Positions 37,360 to 45,051 of a stretch of 64,000 nt of DNA are shown here, in pieces. The notes below the pieces were generated by a model, which had not been told where the DNA came from, searched no databases, and saw nothing but the letters and a program-made list of their open reading frames with translations. Within the stretch, counting starts at the first letter, position 1. Every line of letters starts with the position of its first letter. A program made the position numbers and the translations under genes. The stretch is from Ruminococcaceae bacterium YRB3002 (GTDB lineage: Bacteria > Bacillota > Clostridia > Saccharofermentanales > Saccharofermentanaceae), in assembly GCA_900099715.1 (NCBI GenBank), contig FMTG01000002.1:62001-126000 (forward strand), read 5' to 3'.

Positions 37360-37384
37360 AATCTCAAGATCACTGATCCACACC

Positions 37385-37417
37385 AGCATCGGTTCCGTCG
37401 GAGCCGATGTTTTTTTG
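37385..37417 (+). terminator. Intrinsic terminator after yajC
   Basis: CATCGGTTCC and GGAGCCGATG form a ten-base-pair stem (one G-U) with a three-base loop, followed by seven T. Confidence 0.95.
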
Positions 37418-37444
37418 CGCGATTTTAATAAAGAATGGTAAAAT
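37415..37444 (+). promoter_or_regulatory. Possible promoter of the amidase-fold gene
   Basis: TTGCGC (37415-37420), an 18-base spacer and TAAAAT (37439-37444) preceded by TGG. It directly follows the yajC terminator. Confidence 0.5.
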
Positions 37445-37460
37445 CATTGCGGAGGTTAAA

Positions 37461-38819
37461 ATGGAAAACAATTCTGCAGATATACAAAAGATTTTTAAGG
37501 AAATAGTAGCCGGACTTCCTGAAGAGAAGAAAAAGGCTTTATATGAGCGCCTCAAGAGCATGAGTGCCGAAGAGCGCAACGAGATGATCACGGCGATCGT
37601 GGAGAAGGAATCTGAAATTGAGGGCAAGAAGCCGTCAGTTGAGTCGCAGCCTTCTGCTGACGATAAAAAGCAGCCGCCAAAGAAACAGAATCCTGCCAAC
37701 GGGCAGCAGAAGCAGCAACCCAAGAAACAGCAGCAGAAACAACAACCAAAACAGCAGCAAAAGCACCAATCCAAACAGCAACCCGGGAAACAGCCGCAGA
37801 AACAGCCGCAGAAACAGGGTGGTGCACAGAACAGACAGCGCCCTCAGGAGAATAAAAAGGCACAGCCTGCCAAGCAGGCGCCTGATCAGCCTCAAAGGCA
37901 GAACGTAAAGAAGCAGCCTGAGGGGAAAAAGCCGGAGAAGAAGGATAATTCAGGCAAAGTCCGTAAGGCTGTGCTGATAATAATAATTCTTATGGCATTG
38001 GGAGTCCTAGGATTCACTGCATATAATAAGAGAGAGAGCATAATTGAACTCTGGCACACGGTGACGGGTACGACGGAAGCTACACAGGAGACGTCAGAAC
38101 CTACTGAAGATACGACTGCAGCTCCGACATCCACACCTACACCTATGCCTACATCAACACCTACGCCGACGCCTGTTCCTCTTGCTGATGATGCTCCTGA
38201 TCTTACCGGTCTTAAGATCGTTCTGGATCCCGGTCACCAGCAGACTACTAGCGAAGAAGTGGAACGCGTAGCATCCTGGCTGTCAGCGGAGAAATCAAGA
38301 TGCACCACAGGCGGTGAGGGAATCTCGACCGGTATCAGAGAATATGATCTGACGCTCAGATTCTGTGTTATGCTCAGAGCTTATCTGGAAGGATGCGGTG
38401 CAACGGTTGTAATGACACGTGAGGTTAACGATATCGATCTGTCCAATCAGGAGAGGGCACAGATTGCTACGGCTTCCGGTTGTGATCTGTTTATCAGGAT
38501 ACACGCAGACAGTGCTAACGACGCTGCAACATCGGGAATACAGATGTATGTTCCGTCCAGAGGCAATAACTTCAAGACTGATAAGAGCAGGGGAGAAGCC
38601 TTGGGTAACAGCCTGAGTGAGATAACCGGTCTTGCTTTCAACGGTGTTCTGTCAACGGAAGTGTATACCGGACTTAACTATGCAACTACGGTCCATGCTC
38701 TTCAGGTAAGCCTCGGATATCTTAGCAACAGCGATGATGAGGCTGTTATTACCAATGAGGAGATGCAGTATAATATGGTTGTCGCTTTCGCACAGTTTTG
38801 TAAGGAGTATAAGAGATAG
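37461..38819 (+). CDS. Membrane-anchored N-acetylmuramoyl-L-alanine amidase-fold protein lacking the catalytic Glu
   Basis: A 452-residue protein. The ATG at 37461 has GGAGG five bases upstream; a longer frame would start inside the terminator. Residues 1-55 are a helical domain, about 60-165 are extremely rich in Gln, Lys and Pro, a membrane helix (AVLIIIILMALGVLGFTAY) follows, then a Thr/Pro linker and an amidase_3 domain. Zinc ligands are present: DPGHQ, IREYDL and IRIHADS. The catalytic glutamate normally in the LVExGFLSN motif is missing; the sequence reads LQVSLGYLSN, with S417 at that place. The protein may bind rather than cut peptidoglycan, or use altered catalysis. Confidence 0.85.
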   Translation: MENNSADIQKIFKEIVAGLPEEKKKALYERLKSMSAEERNEMITAIVEKESEIEGKKPSVESQPSADDKKQPPKKQNPANGQQKQQPKKQQQKQQPKQQQKHQSKQQPGKQPQKQPQKQGGAQNRQRPQENKKAQPAKQAPDQPQRQNVKKQPEGKKPEKKDNSGKVRKAVLIIIILMALGVLGFTAYNKRESIIELWHTVTGTTEATQETSEPTEDTTAAPTSTPTPMPTSTPTPTPVPLADDAPDLTGLKIVLDPGHQQTTSEEVERVASWLSAEKSRCTTGGEGISTGIREYDLTLRFCVMLRAYLEGCGATVVMTREVNDIDLSNQERAQIATASGCDLFIRIHADSANDAATSGIQMYVPSRGNNFKTDKSRGEALGNSLSEITGLAFNGVLSTEVYTGLNYATTVHALQVSLGYLSNSDDEAVITNEEMQYNMVVAFAQFCKEYKR

Positions 38820-38830
38820 GAGGCAGAGAC

Positions 38831-39382
38831 ATGAAAGTGGAAGATTTGGTGAAGCAGGCTCAGGCATATCTGGATGGCGAGAATGGTGATGGCAGCTCTT
38901 CCGGAAAGAAAGAACTTGGCATGGACAACACACCCAATGTGTTTGGCATGGCTTCTGTTGATGAGCTGGAGTATTCAGTCGGGAGACTCGATATCCTCAT
39001 GGCAGCAATGTGGACGATCATGAAGGAGAAGGGTGCCACAGATGATGAACTTATGACGGCGATATCTTCGATCATCGAAGATCGCAAGGGCGTTGTATAT
39101 CAGAAGAATGTGCTGAAATGCGCGCGATGCGGCAACAACATTCAGGAAGTGAAGAAGACTCCTCTGACAGGCAGGTGCTATTATTGCGGGACCATGTATC
39201 TGCTCTATCCGTATAACGACGGTGATGTCAAGGATCCGATAGTATCGGGGACGGTATCAGAGCAGGAAGCACCTGTTCCGGCTGAAGAAGCACCTGCGGA
39301 AGCTGAGAACGTCGAGGAACTTCCCATGACTTTCGAGCCGTATGATGTCACAAAGGATTTAGGATTTGACGAAGACGAATAA
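38831..39382 (+). CDS. Zinc-ribbon protein of unknown function
   Basis: A 183-residue cytoplasmic protein. Residues 1-90 are mostly helical, then a zinc ribbon with CARCGNN and CYYCGTMY, and an acidic Pro/Glu/Ala-rich tail of 50 residues. AGGAGG precedes the ATG, 11 bases after the amidase gene, so the two are likely cotranscribed. The ssrA promoter -35 box lies in its last codons. No function assigned. Confidence 0.65.
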   Translation: MKVEDLVKQAQAYLDGENGDGSSSGKKELGMDNTPNVFGMASVDELEYSVGRLDILMAAMWTIMKEKGATDDELMTAISSIIEDRKGVVYQKNVLKCARCGNNIQEVKKTPLTGRCYYCGTMYLLYPYNDGDVKDPIVSGTVSEQEAPVPAEEAPAEAENVEELPMTFEPYDVTKDLGFDEDE

Positions 39383-39394
39383 AGGCACTATAAT
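39366..39394 (+). promoter_or_regulatory. Promoter of ssrA
   Basis: TTGACG (39366-39371), a 17-base spacer and a perfect TATAAT (39389-39394). The strongest promoter match in the window; it begins inside the preceding gene. Predicted initiation near 39401 leaves a 5' leader of about 40 bases to be removed from the tmRNA. Confidence 0.88.
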
Positions 39395-39441
39395 ATAGTA
39401 TTACATATCGGGATGAGGAGCTGCATTCCGGTGTGCAATTT

Positions 39442-39816
39442 GGGGACGTACTGGTCTCGACGGGGTAGCTGAGACCGGGAAAGCGGGTGGAGGATTCTCG
39501 TTGTGCCTCCTTAAAAAACGGGAACGCAAGTAATTGCAAACGACACACAGCTCGTAGCTGCTTGATATAGCTACCGTCTGACTGTTATATCTGCGTAACG
39601 GTTATAGACGCGATCTGCAGACCTTACCTGTTAGAGGATAAACGGGACAACCTCAGCGCATAAGCTTTGCTGTGCTGTTGTACTTATGAAGCTACCGGAT
39701 GCATCTCCTGTCAGTGGGGTCAATGCAAAGGGGAATACTTCAAACACTGACTGCACCCGGAGATGTCCCGGAGGATTCTGTTCCGGACAGGGGTTCAATT
39801 CCCCTCGTCTCCACCA
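39442..39816 (+). ncRNA. ssrA: Transfer-messenger RNA (tmRNA)
   Basis: A 375-base one-piece tmRNA with encoded CCA. The 5' GGGGACGTACTGG and 3' CGTCTCC ends form the tRNA-like acceptor stem, and GGGTTCAATTCCCCTCG is the T arm. The resume codon GCA is at 39536 and the tag reads ANDTQLVAA before TGA (39563-39565), a nine-residue tag that keeps the AND start and the hydrophobic C-terminal Ala-Ala seen by ClpXP. It rescues stalled ribosomes and marks the product for degradation. Confidence 0.95.
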
Positions 39817-39825
39817 GATTCGAAC
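39815..39825. repeat. 11-base direct repeat, copy 1 (ssrA 3' end)
   Basis: CAGATTCGAAC overlaps the last two bases of ssrA. An exact second copy lies at 42266-42276. The pair brackets AT-rich accessory DNA. Part of it is complementary to a tRNA T-loop, so chance similarity cannot be excluded. Confidence 0.35.
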
Positions 39826-39900
39826 TCCCCACTTGTTCTTGGCGTCGAACAGGTCCTCGGTGCGGGGCACCTGCGGAACTAGCAGAACAAGGGGGAGTTC
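39822..39900 (+). repeat. Long inverted repeat directly after ssrA
   Basis: GAACTCCCC-A-CTTGTTCT (39822-39839) pairs with AGAACAAG-GG-GGGAGTTC (39884-39900) over about 17 base pairs. An inner CAGGT/ACCTG stem lies in the GC-rich loop. Only a weak T run (GTTTTT, from 39910) follows, so it may be the ssrA terminator or the end of an inserted element. Confidence 0.6.
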
Positions 39901-40065
39901 TCATTCATAAGTTTTTAATTTGCAAGCGTCTGGTTTTTGTTTGCCTGAAAATGAGGTTGCGATTTTAAGACTGCATTTCAAGGATTTTTGAAGGCGGAGA
40001 GATTCAGCGACCCTAAATCATCATATTTTGGTATACTGATTAAGGGGGAAGAGTGTTTACTTAAC

Positions 40066-40626
40066 ATGGGGCGACTTATGATAAAAAAACTGCTTGTATA
40101 CACAGTAACAATTGTATTTTGCTTATGTTTTGGAGGATGTTCATATTATAAAAAGTATGAATACAATCGGCAAATAAAAAACGAACAAGCACAAATTGTT
40201 GACCTCGTATTAGACTGTATAATTAGGGAGGATGAAGAAGGCTTATACAATATGTTTTCTAAAGTTAACAAGGATAATTGTGATATTAGAAAACAAATAT
40301 CGCTGTTGTTTGATAATGTTCCTACTGAAGAGTTTAATACAGATCGGATGGTAAAACACTCTGATGGTGGTGGTACTTCATATGATGATGGTCTGATTTT
40401 GAAACACAGTTTCGGGTATCGTTATGAGCATATTACTGATGCAAGTGGACGAGAATATATAATTACTTTTGGATATATGATTACAGATGATAAGCACAAG
40501 GATAGAATAGGATTGGAATGCTTAAAAGTCTTAGAAATAAATAGAAACGATCCGGATGATATCAGTACCTATGAGCTTGTAAATGAATACACCATAGGTA
40601 ATCTTGAACTATACGCTGTTTCATGA
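40066..40626 (+). CDS. DUF5104-like lipoprotein
   Basis: A 186-residue predicted lipoprotein (signal ending CFGGC). After the signal comes a domain with VDLVLDCIIREDEEGLYNMFSK, typical of DUF5104-type lipoproteins that look like NTF2-fold proteins. The ATG at 40066 or at 40078 (GGGG six bases before it) could be the start. The coding sequence is clearly richer in A and T than the genes before ssrA. The partial gene at the end of the window has a similar soluble domain. Function unknown. Confidence 0.6.
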   Translation: MGRLMIKKLLVYTVTIVFCLCFGGCSYYKKYEYNRQIKNEQAQIVDLVLDCIIREDEEGLYNMFSKVNKDNCDIRKQISLLFDNVPTEEFNTDRMVKHSDGGGTSYDDGLILKHSFGYRYEHITDASGREYIITFGYMITDDKHKDRIGLECLKVLEINRNDPDDISTYELVNEYTIGNLELYAVS

Positions 40627-40836
40627 AAAAGCATGACGGAACGAATTTAAATATGTGGCGATGACAGTAACAGGTCCTCATAATTGTGTCAGTAAGATCT
40701 TTCGTGATAAGTTCAACGATAATTCGAAGCACACGGCATAAAACACGGATAACTGTATATATGGTTATGCATGATCATGCAACAAATTGTTTTTGTGACG
40801 CAGACTATAGAGCTTGATTAGAGGTTCATCGTGCCA

Positions 40837-40845
40837 TGGTATAAT
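40837..40845 (+). promoter_or_regulatory. Extended -10 element upstream of the 126-residue orphan
   Basis: TGGTATAAT, about 54 bases before the start at 40899. The rest of the 40627-40836 gap shows nothing I can support. Confidence 0.45.
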
Positions 40846-40898
40846 TATTGCTGTAGGAGAATCTTTGGTAAAGAAAAATTAGCAGGAAAGGACACTAT

Positions 40899-41279
40899 AT
40901 GTTTCTGAAATTCGAGTCGCAAGACGAAAGAAGAGAATATGGAGGCTCGTGCTTTGTTGAATTCCAGTTTTGCATGATGCCGGAAGGAACTCAGCAGAAT
41001 CGAATATTTCATTCTATTGATCACTGGCGGGATGATTCACTTTATGTGCATGGAGATTCACCTTTATTTTCTACATACAAAGAGATTTTGGGAACAGGTA
41101 TTCATCCCAATATGACGGAAGGTTATTTCGACTATTACGGTGTTACATATTATGCGCCGGATAAGATCGAACCTATCATCGGAAGATTATTAAGTGCAAA
41201 GCCTGAAGGCTATGATGTTCTTAACAAATGGCTTGAAGAAGCAAAGCAGTATAATGGGTTTTACATCCTTGGTATATAA
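40899..41279 (+). CDS. Hypothetical protein
   Basis: A 126-residue protein I do not recognise. It is cytoplasmic by composition, rich in aromatic and acidic residues (FEFQFCMMPEG-like core, GYFDYYGVTYYAPDKIEPI, then a C-terminal helix). AGCAGGAAAGG precedes the ATG and an extended -10 lies upstream, so expression is plausible. It sits in the accessory stretch after ssrA. Confidence 0.55.
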   Translation: MFLKFESQDERREYGGSCFVEFQFCMMPEGTQQNRIFHSIDHWRDDSLYVHGDSPLFSTYKEILGTGIHPNMTEGYFDYYGVTYYAPDKIEPIIGRLLSAKPEGYDVLNKWLEEAKQYNGFYILGI

Positions 41280-41329
41280 AATAAGCAGTTATATAGACAA
41301 ATCGGGATTTATGGGAGGGTTATCCGATT

Positions 41330-41746
41330 ATGAAAGATAATAAGTGGAAGTGTCCAAAGTGCGGCCGTAGTTTTAGCAGGACAGGCCAGGGGCACTATTG
41401 TGGAAAAGTCGAAACGATAGATGAGTATATTGATGCGCAGGATGAAAGTGTAAAGCCTTATTTGAATGAAATTCGGCAAATACTTCGCAGTGCTATTCCT
41501 GAAGCACAGGAAAAGATATCGTGGAGTATGCCAACATACTGGAAGGGCGCGAACATTATACATTTTGCCGCATCAAAAAAACATATCGGACTCTATCCCG
41601 GCGATGAAGCCCCTGTTGTCTTTGCTGATCAACTTGCAGGGTATGACGTGAGTAAAGGTACTATACGGATTCCGTATATTTCACCTCTTCCTAAAGACCT
41701 TATTGCCAACATTGCAAGATGGTGCTATGAAGAATACCGCAAATGA
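41330..41746 (+). CDS. DUF1801 (YdhG-like) protein with N-terminal zinc knuckle
   Basis: A 138-residue protein. Residues 1-30 hold WKCPKCGRSFSRTGQGHYCG, a zinc-knuckle-like lead. The remainder is the DUF1801/YdhG fold: VKPYLNEIRQILRSAIPEAQEKISWSMPTYWK in pieces, then HFAASKKHIGLYPG and the C-terminal RIPYISPLP block. Relatives have been called iron chaperones, but evidence is thin. GGGAGGG lies before the start. Confidence 0.8.
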   Translation: MKDNKWKCPKCGRSFSRTGQGHYCGKVETIDEYIDAQDESVKPYLNEIRQILRSAIPEAQEKISWSMPTYWKGANIIHFAASKKHIGLYPGDEAPVVFADQLAGYDVSKGTIRIPYISPLPKDLIANIARWCYEEYRK

Positions 41747-42265
41747 AAAAGGCTATATTTATTATCACGACTGTTTTATAATGCTGATCACATCAAGGTT
41801 TGTAATCAGAAGTGTTGATGCAACTGTCCAGATCGATAATGATATCGCGCTCCTTATCATTCTGTTAATTGTGTCAATGTGGTGATCGGGATGCTGAGTC
41901 GTTTCCTGTACAAAAAGATATTTCGAGGGAAGTCTTGAAAGAATTTGGCAGGCGAATGAACAGGTATATCGTAATTATGGCAGATACAGCAGACTAACAA
42001 ATTCGAGTTTGTCGGCATGAACGTTGGAACATAAAATCCCAAATTAATCGTTCTACGGATCACATTATTCAAAAAAGACGTGATTCTAAGCAATTCTATA
42101 TAAATGACTATTCCTGAAAACAGCACTGTTTGAATGAAGTTGACAGTACACAAGTACGTTAGATGCTTTCTTAGCAATTGTCATATTGCAATGTAAGATG
42201 AGAAGTTGAGGGGTTCGAGAAAAATCCGCAGTTGCTATAGCAGCTGCAAAATCGGCGTGCTGACA

Positions 42266-42276
42266 CAGATTCGAAC
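42266..42276. repeat. 11-base direct repeat, copy 2
   Basis: Exact CAGATTCGAAC copy of the sequence overlapping the ssrA 3' end (39815-39825), 2.45 kb away. Confidence 0.35.
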
Positions 42277-42278
42277 AT

Positions 42279-42318
42279 ATACCGCTTGATCTGACAGGGT
42301 CGGGCGGTATTTTGTTTT
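42279..42318 (+). terminator. Intrinsic terminator in gene-free DNA
   Basis: ATACCGC (42279-42285) pairs with GCGGTAT (42304-42310), followed by TTTGTTTTT. No intact gene now precedes it, which fits gene loss upstream. Confidence 0.6.
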
Positions 42319-42395
42319 TGCTTTCAAAGTGACAAAATGAAATTGACTCTCATTGAGCAGTCACGAAATGTAATCTTTGATCTAAGGCATATTAA

Positions 42396-42665
42396 GCTAA
42401 TGAAGCATCTGAAGCGAAAACAAGCGCAGAACTTGTTGCTTCCGGTGATAAGCCGGATATTCCGATGCTTCTGTTTTTGTCCGAGAAGAAACTGGACGGC
42501 AGTAATGAGCTATGGAAACAAATTGCATTTGGTTATGCGGAAGGTCTTAGTTCTGTATCATTTGTAGAGCTTGACTGCGGTCACTATATTTTCCATTTCG
42601 AGCCCGAACGGATAGCTGAAGAAATTGATTCATTTCTTCTCGATAATAGTGTGCCAAATCCTTAA
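42396..42665 (+). pseudogene. Alpha/beta-hydrolase remnant (C-terminal part)
   Basis: An open frame after a stop at 42393 encodes about 89 residues ending in the typical last part of an alpha/beta hydrolase: PMLLFLSEKKLDG, then VELDCGHYIFHFEP with the catalytic histidine, and ERIAEEIDSFL. The nucleophile serine region and the whole N-terminal half are absent, and upstream sequence has stops in this frame. No ribosome binding site is near its first ATG. Confidence 0.7.
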
Positions 42666-42685
42666 CGAATCAATCAGGTTGCTTA

Positions 42686-42694
42686 TGCTATAAT
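42686..42694 (+). promoter_or_regulatory. Extended -10 element upstream of a membrane-protein gene
   Basis: TGCTATAAT about 60 bases before the ATG at 42754. Confidence 0.4.
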
Positions 42695-42753
42695 CAGCTT
42701 ATCCGGGAGAGATCCTTAGATAAGCAAATTACAGTTTTATGGAGCATGATGGG

Positions 42754-43335
42754 ATGGGCAAAAGGATACATTTAGTCGGCATAATCGCCATAATACTATA
42801 CTTTCTGTCAGTTGGGTCTTTTCTGATCAGCCAAACCGAAATAGCTTTAACAATTTGGGAGTTGATGACTGTTATAAGCGGCCCTATCGTGCTTTTAGTG
42901 CTGCTTGAGTTAAGCCACAGACTTTCATCCCCAGACCTGTATCGCAATGCAATGGCAGTATTTATGGCATGTACATGCGCATTAACAGGGGTTGCTCATA
43001 TTGTAAACATTACAGTTACCAGAAGGCTTATAAGTGATGGTGTGGAGGTTCCGCTATACTTTCAGATTGGACAATGGCCATCGGTGGAAATGGCTGTAGA
43101 TTATCTTGCATGGGGCTTTTTTATGGGATTGGCGTTTATTTGTTTGGGCCTTCCTCTTACATCAACTGATAAAACTATGCGTGGCTTGAAGGTGATTTCA
43201 CTGATTAATGGCATTCTTTGCCTGATCGGTTTTATAGGGGCGTTGTTTATCAATGAAAACATTTGGTATTTGGCTCCGATGGGCTACGGATTCGGTCTGC
43301 TGATTCTCTGTATTATAAGATTGCGCAAGGACTGA
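42754..43335 (+). CDS. Membrane protein of unknown function
   Basis: A 193-residue polytopic protein with about six hydrophobic segments and few charged residues between them. I see no catalytic motif. I chose ATG 42754 since GGAG lies nine bases before it; an ATG five codons earlier has no site. A ribosome binding site for the next gene follows immediately after its stop. Function unknown. Confidence 0.55.
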   Translation: MGKRIHLVGIIAIILYFLSVGSFLISQTEIALTIWELMTVISGPIVLLVLLELSHRLSSPDLYRNAMAVFMACTCALTGVAHIVNITVTRRLISDGVEVPLYFQIGQWPSVEMAVDYLAWGFFMGLAFICLGLPLTSTDKTMRGLKVISLINGILCLIGFIGALFINENIWYLAPMGYGFGLLILCIIRLRKD

Positions 43336-43350
43336 TGACGGAGGAAACAA

Positions 43351-43578
43351 ATGGAAGATAAACGTGTAAATGAGCTTAAAGGCGCTAATATGGATATTGA
43401 TCTGGTTAGCGATAACGTCGGATGGGATCAAAGCGCTTGCCCATGGAATGCTGCAGAGAATACCAGGGAGCATAAATGTGCGGTAAAGGATACTTCTATC
43501 TGCAAGTATTTTTGCGGGGTAAAATACCTTGACAGCGTGCTCTGCAGTTATCCTTATGAGAACAGTGATGTATTATAA
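43351..43578 (+). CDS. Small cysteine-containing protein
   Basis: A 75-residue protein with five cysteines: CPWN, HKCAVKD, SICKYFCGV and LCSYP. GGAGG is well placed before the ATG. The spacing suggests a metal site, but I cannot name a family with confidence. It follows the membrane protein by 15 bases and precedes a decayed hydrolase gene. Confidence 0.6.
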   Translation: MEDKRVNELKGANMDIDLVSDNVGWDQSACPWNAAENTREHKCAVKDTSICKYFCGVKYLDSVLCSYPYENSDVL

Positions 43579-43579
43579 T

Positions 43580-43804
43580 ATGAGTTACTTTTCATATATC
43601 AGCAAGCAGATTTATTATGAAGAAACGGGTGAGGGATCGCCTCTTATGGGAAGCCTTGAGGATGATATGTTTCCCAAGAGGCATTGCAAGGTTCTTTTCG
43701 ATGAGATATGTGCGAAGACCTCATTGGCGACGGCTCATATCTTTGAACACGGTGGACATCCTGCTATGCTGAGTAATATGGATGAGTTTGTTGAGTTGTG
43801 TTAA
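43580..43804 (+). pseudogene. Alpha/beta-hydrolase remnant with internal deletion
   Basis: A 74-residue frame fuses the first strand of an alpha/beta hydrolase (FSYISKQIYYEETGEGSPLM) to its extreme end (HIFEHGGHPAMLSNMDEFVEL, with the catalytic-histidine GGHPAM block). A full family member has about 200-250 residues between, including the GxSxG serine. TATAAT abuts the ATG. This is probably a decayed gene; a functional mini-protein is less likely. Confidence 0.7.
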
Positions 43805-43815
43805 GGAGATAATGA

Positions 43816-44370
43816 ATGATACTGCTGGTCGTAGATACGCAGAAAGGCTGCTTTAATGAGGATCTTTATGCGTTTGAGAAGGTAAGGGATAATATAAAAC
43901 GGCTGATAACTCTTGCACGGGAGAATAATATCGAGGTCGTATATGTCCAGCATGATGACGGCCCGGGAACCGATCTTGATAAGTCTTCAGACAACTACAA
44001 GATATACGATGAATTTGCTCCGATGGAAGGCGAGAAGAGGTTCGAGAAGAACGTAAACAGTGCGTTTCATCCAATGACTGGATTAACAGAATACCTCAGA
44101 TTGAAGGGCGAGAAAGATATCATGACGGTCGGCGTATCTACAGATTATTGTATGGATGCAACGGTCAAAAGCGGTTTTGAGAAAGGGTTCAACATAATAG
44201 TTCCTGCTTACACAAACTCAACCTATGATAATCCCTATTTCGACAAGGAAACAGCCTACAGGTATTACAATGAGTTCATGTGGGGAACACGGTACGCACA
44301 AGTGATCACTTTTGAACAGGCTGTCAGCCTCCTGACACGCGAAAGTGGTCACCGGACGATCGGAATATGA
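43816..44370 (+). CDS. Cysteine hydrolase of the isochorismatase family
   Basis: A 184-residue hydrolase. The catalytic triad is visible: Asp in LLVVDTQKG, Lys in RFEKNVNSAF, and Cys in GVSTDYCMDATV. Family members hydrolyse nicotinamide, N-carbamoyl compounds or isochorismate; the substrate here is unknown. AAGGAGAT precedes the ATG. The gene overlaps the next, DUF998-like, gene by four bases. Confidence 0.9.
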   Translation: MILLVVDTQKGCFNEDLYAFEKVRDNIKRLITLARENNIEVVYVQHDDGPGTDLDKSSDNYKIYDEFAPMEGEKRFEKNVNSAFHPMTGLTEYLRLKGEKDIMTVGVSTDYCMDATVKSGFEKGFNIIVPAYTNSTYDNPYFDKETAYRYYNEFMWGTRYAQVITFEQAVSLLTRESGHRTIGI

Positions 44371-45035
44371 TGCGAAATAATCTGCTGTGCTTGATAACAA
44401 CTGAAATGGATAACCTGGTTACACTGGGGTGGTATGCTTTGCTTATTGCGATGGCGGGAGATATTATTATCTCGCTGTTGCTTCCCGTGTTTTACAAAGG
44501 CTACAGTATTTCCAAAACGTCGATCAGCGCTCTGGGTAATCCTCAAAGCCCGGTAAGGATTCCTTTTAATATCTGGATGCTGACAGAAGGAATTCTGTTT
44601 CTGACCGCAATACCTGCAGTGTATGAACGTTATATCATGGTTTCCAAGGGACTTACAGTATTGCTGATCATATTTACAGCAGCTTTTGCGGTTGGAGCGT
44701 GTATCTTTACATGTTTTTTCAGCGTAAACGAATCAAAGGAAGTTGTAACACTGTCTTCCAGGATACACGGGGCAGGATCGGTTATTGGGTTTATGCTTTT
44801 CCTTTTTGTACCTTTGCTAATCGCAGTTCTGTCTTTTAAGAACAAAGAAGGTTATGTTGGAGGGATCAGCATAGCGTGTTTTGTGGTTGCTCTGGCGTTC
44901 TTTGTTCTTTTCGTAATGTCGGATAAAGAGGAATTCTCGCATACGATGATTGCAAACGAAGGGCTGTGGCAGCGGCTTAATCTTATGTTTATGTATTTGC
45001 CGCTTGGTATAATTGCTGTGAGACAAATATTATGA
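44367..45035 (+). CDS. DUF998-family membrane protein
   Basis: A 222-residue protein with six or so membrane segments, matching the DUF998 layout: an early SISALGNPQSP motif after the first helix and R-rich loops. Its ATG overlaps the isochorismatase-like stop (ATGA). Function unknown. Confidence 0.75.
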   Translation: MMRNNLLCLITTEMDNLVTLGWYALLIAMAGDIIISLLLPVFYKGYSISKTSISALGNPQSPVRIPFNIWMLTEGILFLTAIPAVYERYIMVSKGLTVLLIIFTAAFAVGACIFTCFFSVNESKEVVTLSSRIHGAGSVIGFMLFLFVPLLIAVLSFKNKEGYVGGISIACFVVALAFFVLFVMSDKEEFSHTMIANEGLWQRLNLMFMYLPLGIIAVRQIL

Positions 45036-45051
45036 AGGGACAGGAGAGAGT

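Larger units (their letters stand above)
41747..42395. other. 650-base stretch without an intact gene
   Basis: AT-rich DNA with stops in all frames. A short frame ending near 41996 (VLKEFGRRMNRYIVIMADTAD) looks like the tail of a lost protein but I cannot name it. Copy 2 of the 11-base repeat and a hairpin terminator lie at its right end. Confidence 0.5.

Noticed and set aside
37660-37960. Tandem DNA repeat or CRISPR-like array in the Gln/Lys-rich region
   Set aside because: The repeats are irregular CAG/AAA codon runs within an open frame with no constant repeat-spacer pattern; it is low-complexity protein coding.
39631-39870. 79-codon minus-strand ORF across the tmRNA
   Set aside because: Lies inside ssrA and its downstream hairpin; such translations of tmRNA are well-known false genes.
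41703-41885. 60-codon plus-strand ORF after the DUF1801 gene
   Set aside because: No ribosome binding site, overlaps the end of a real gene, and its sequence has no protein-like pattern.
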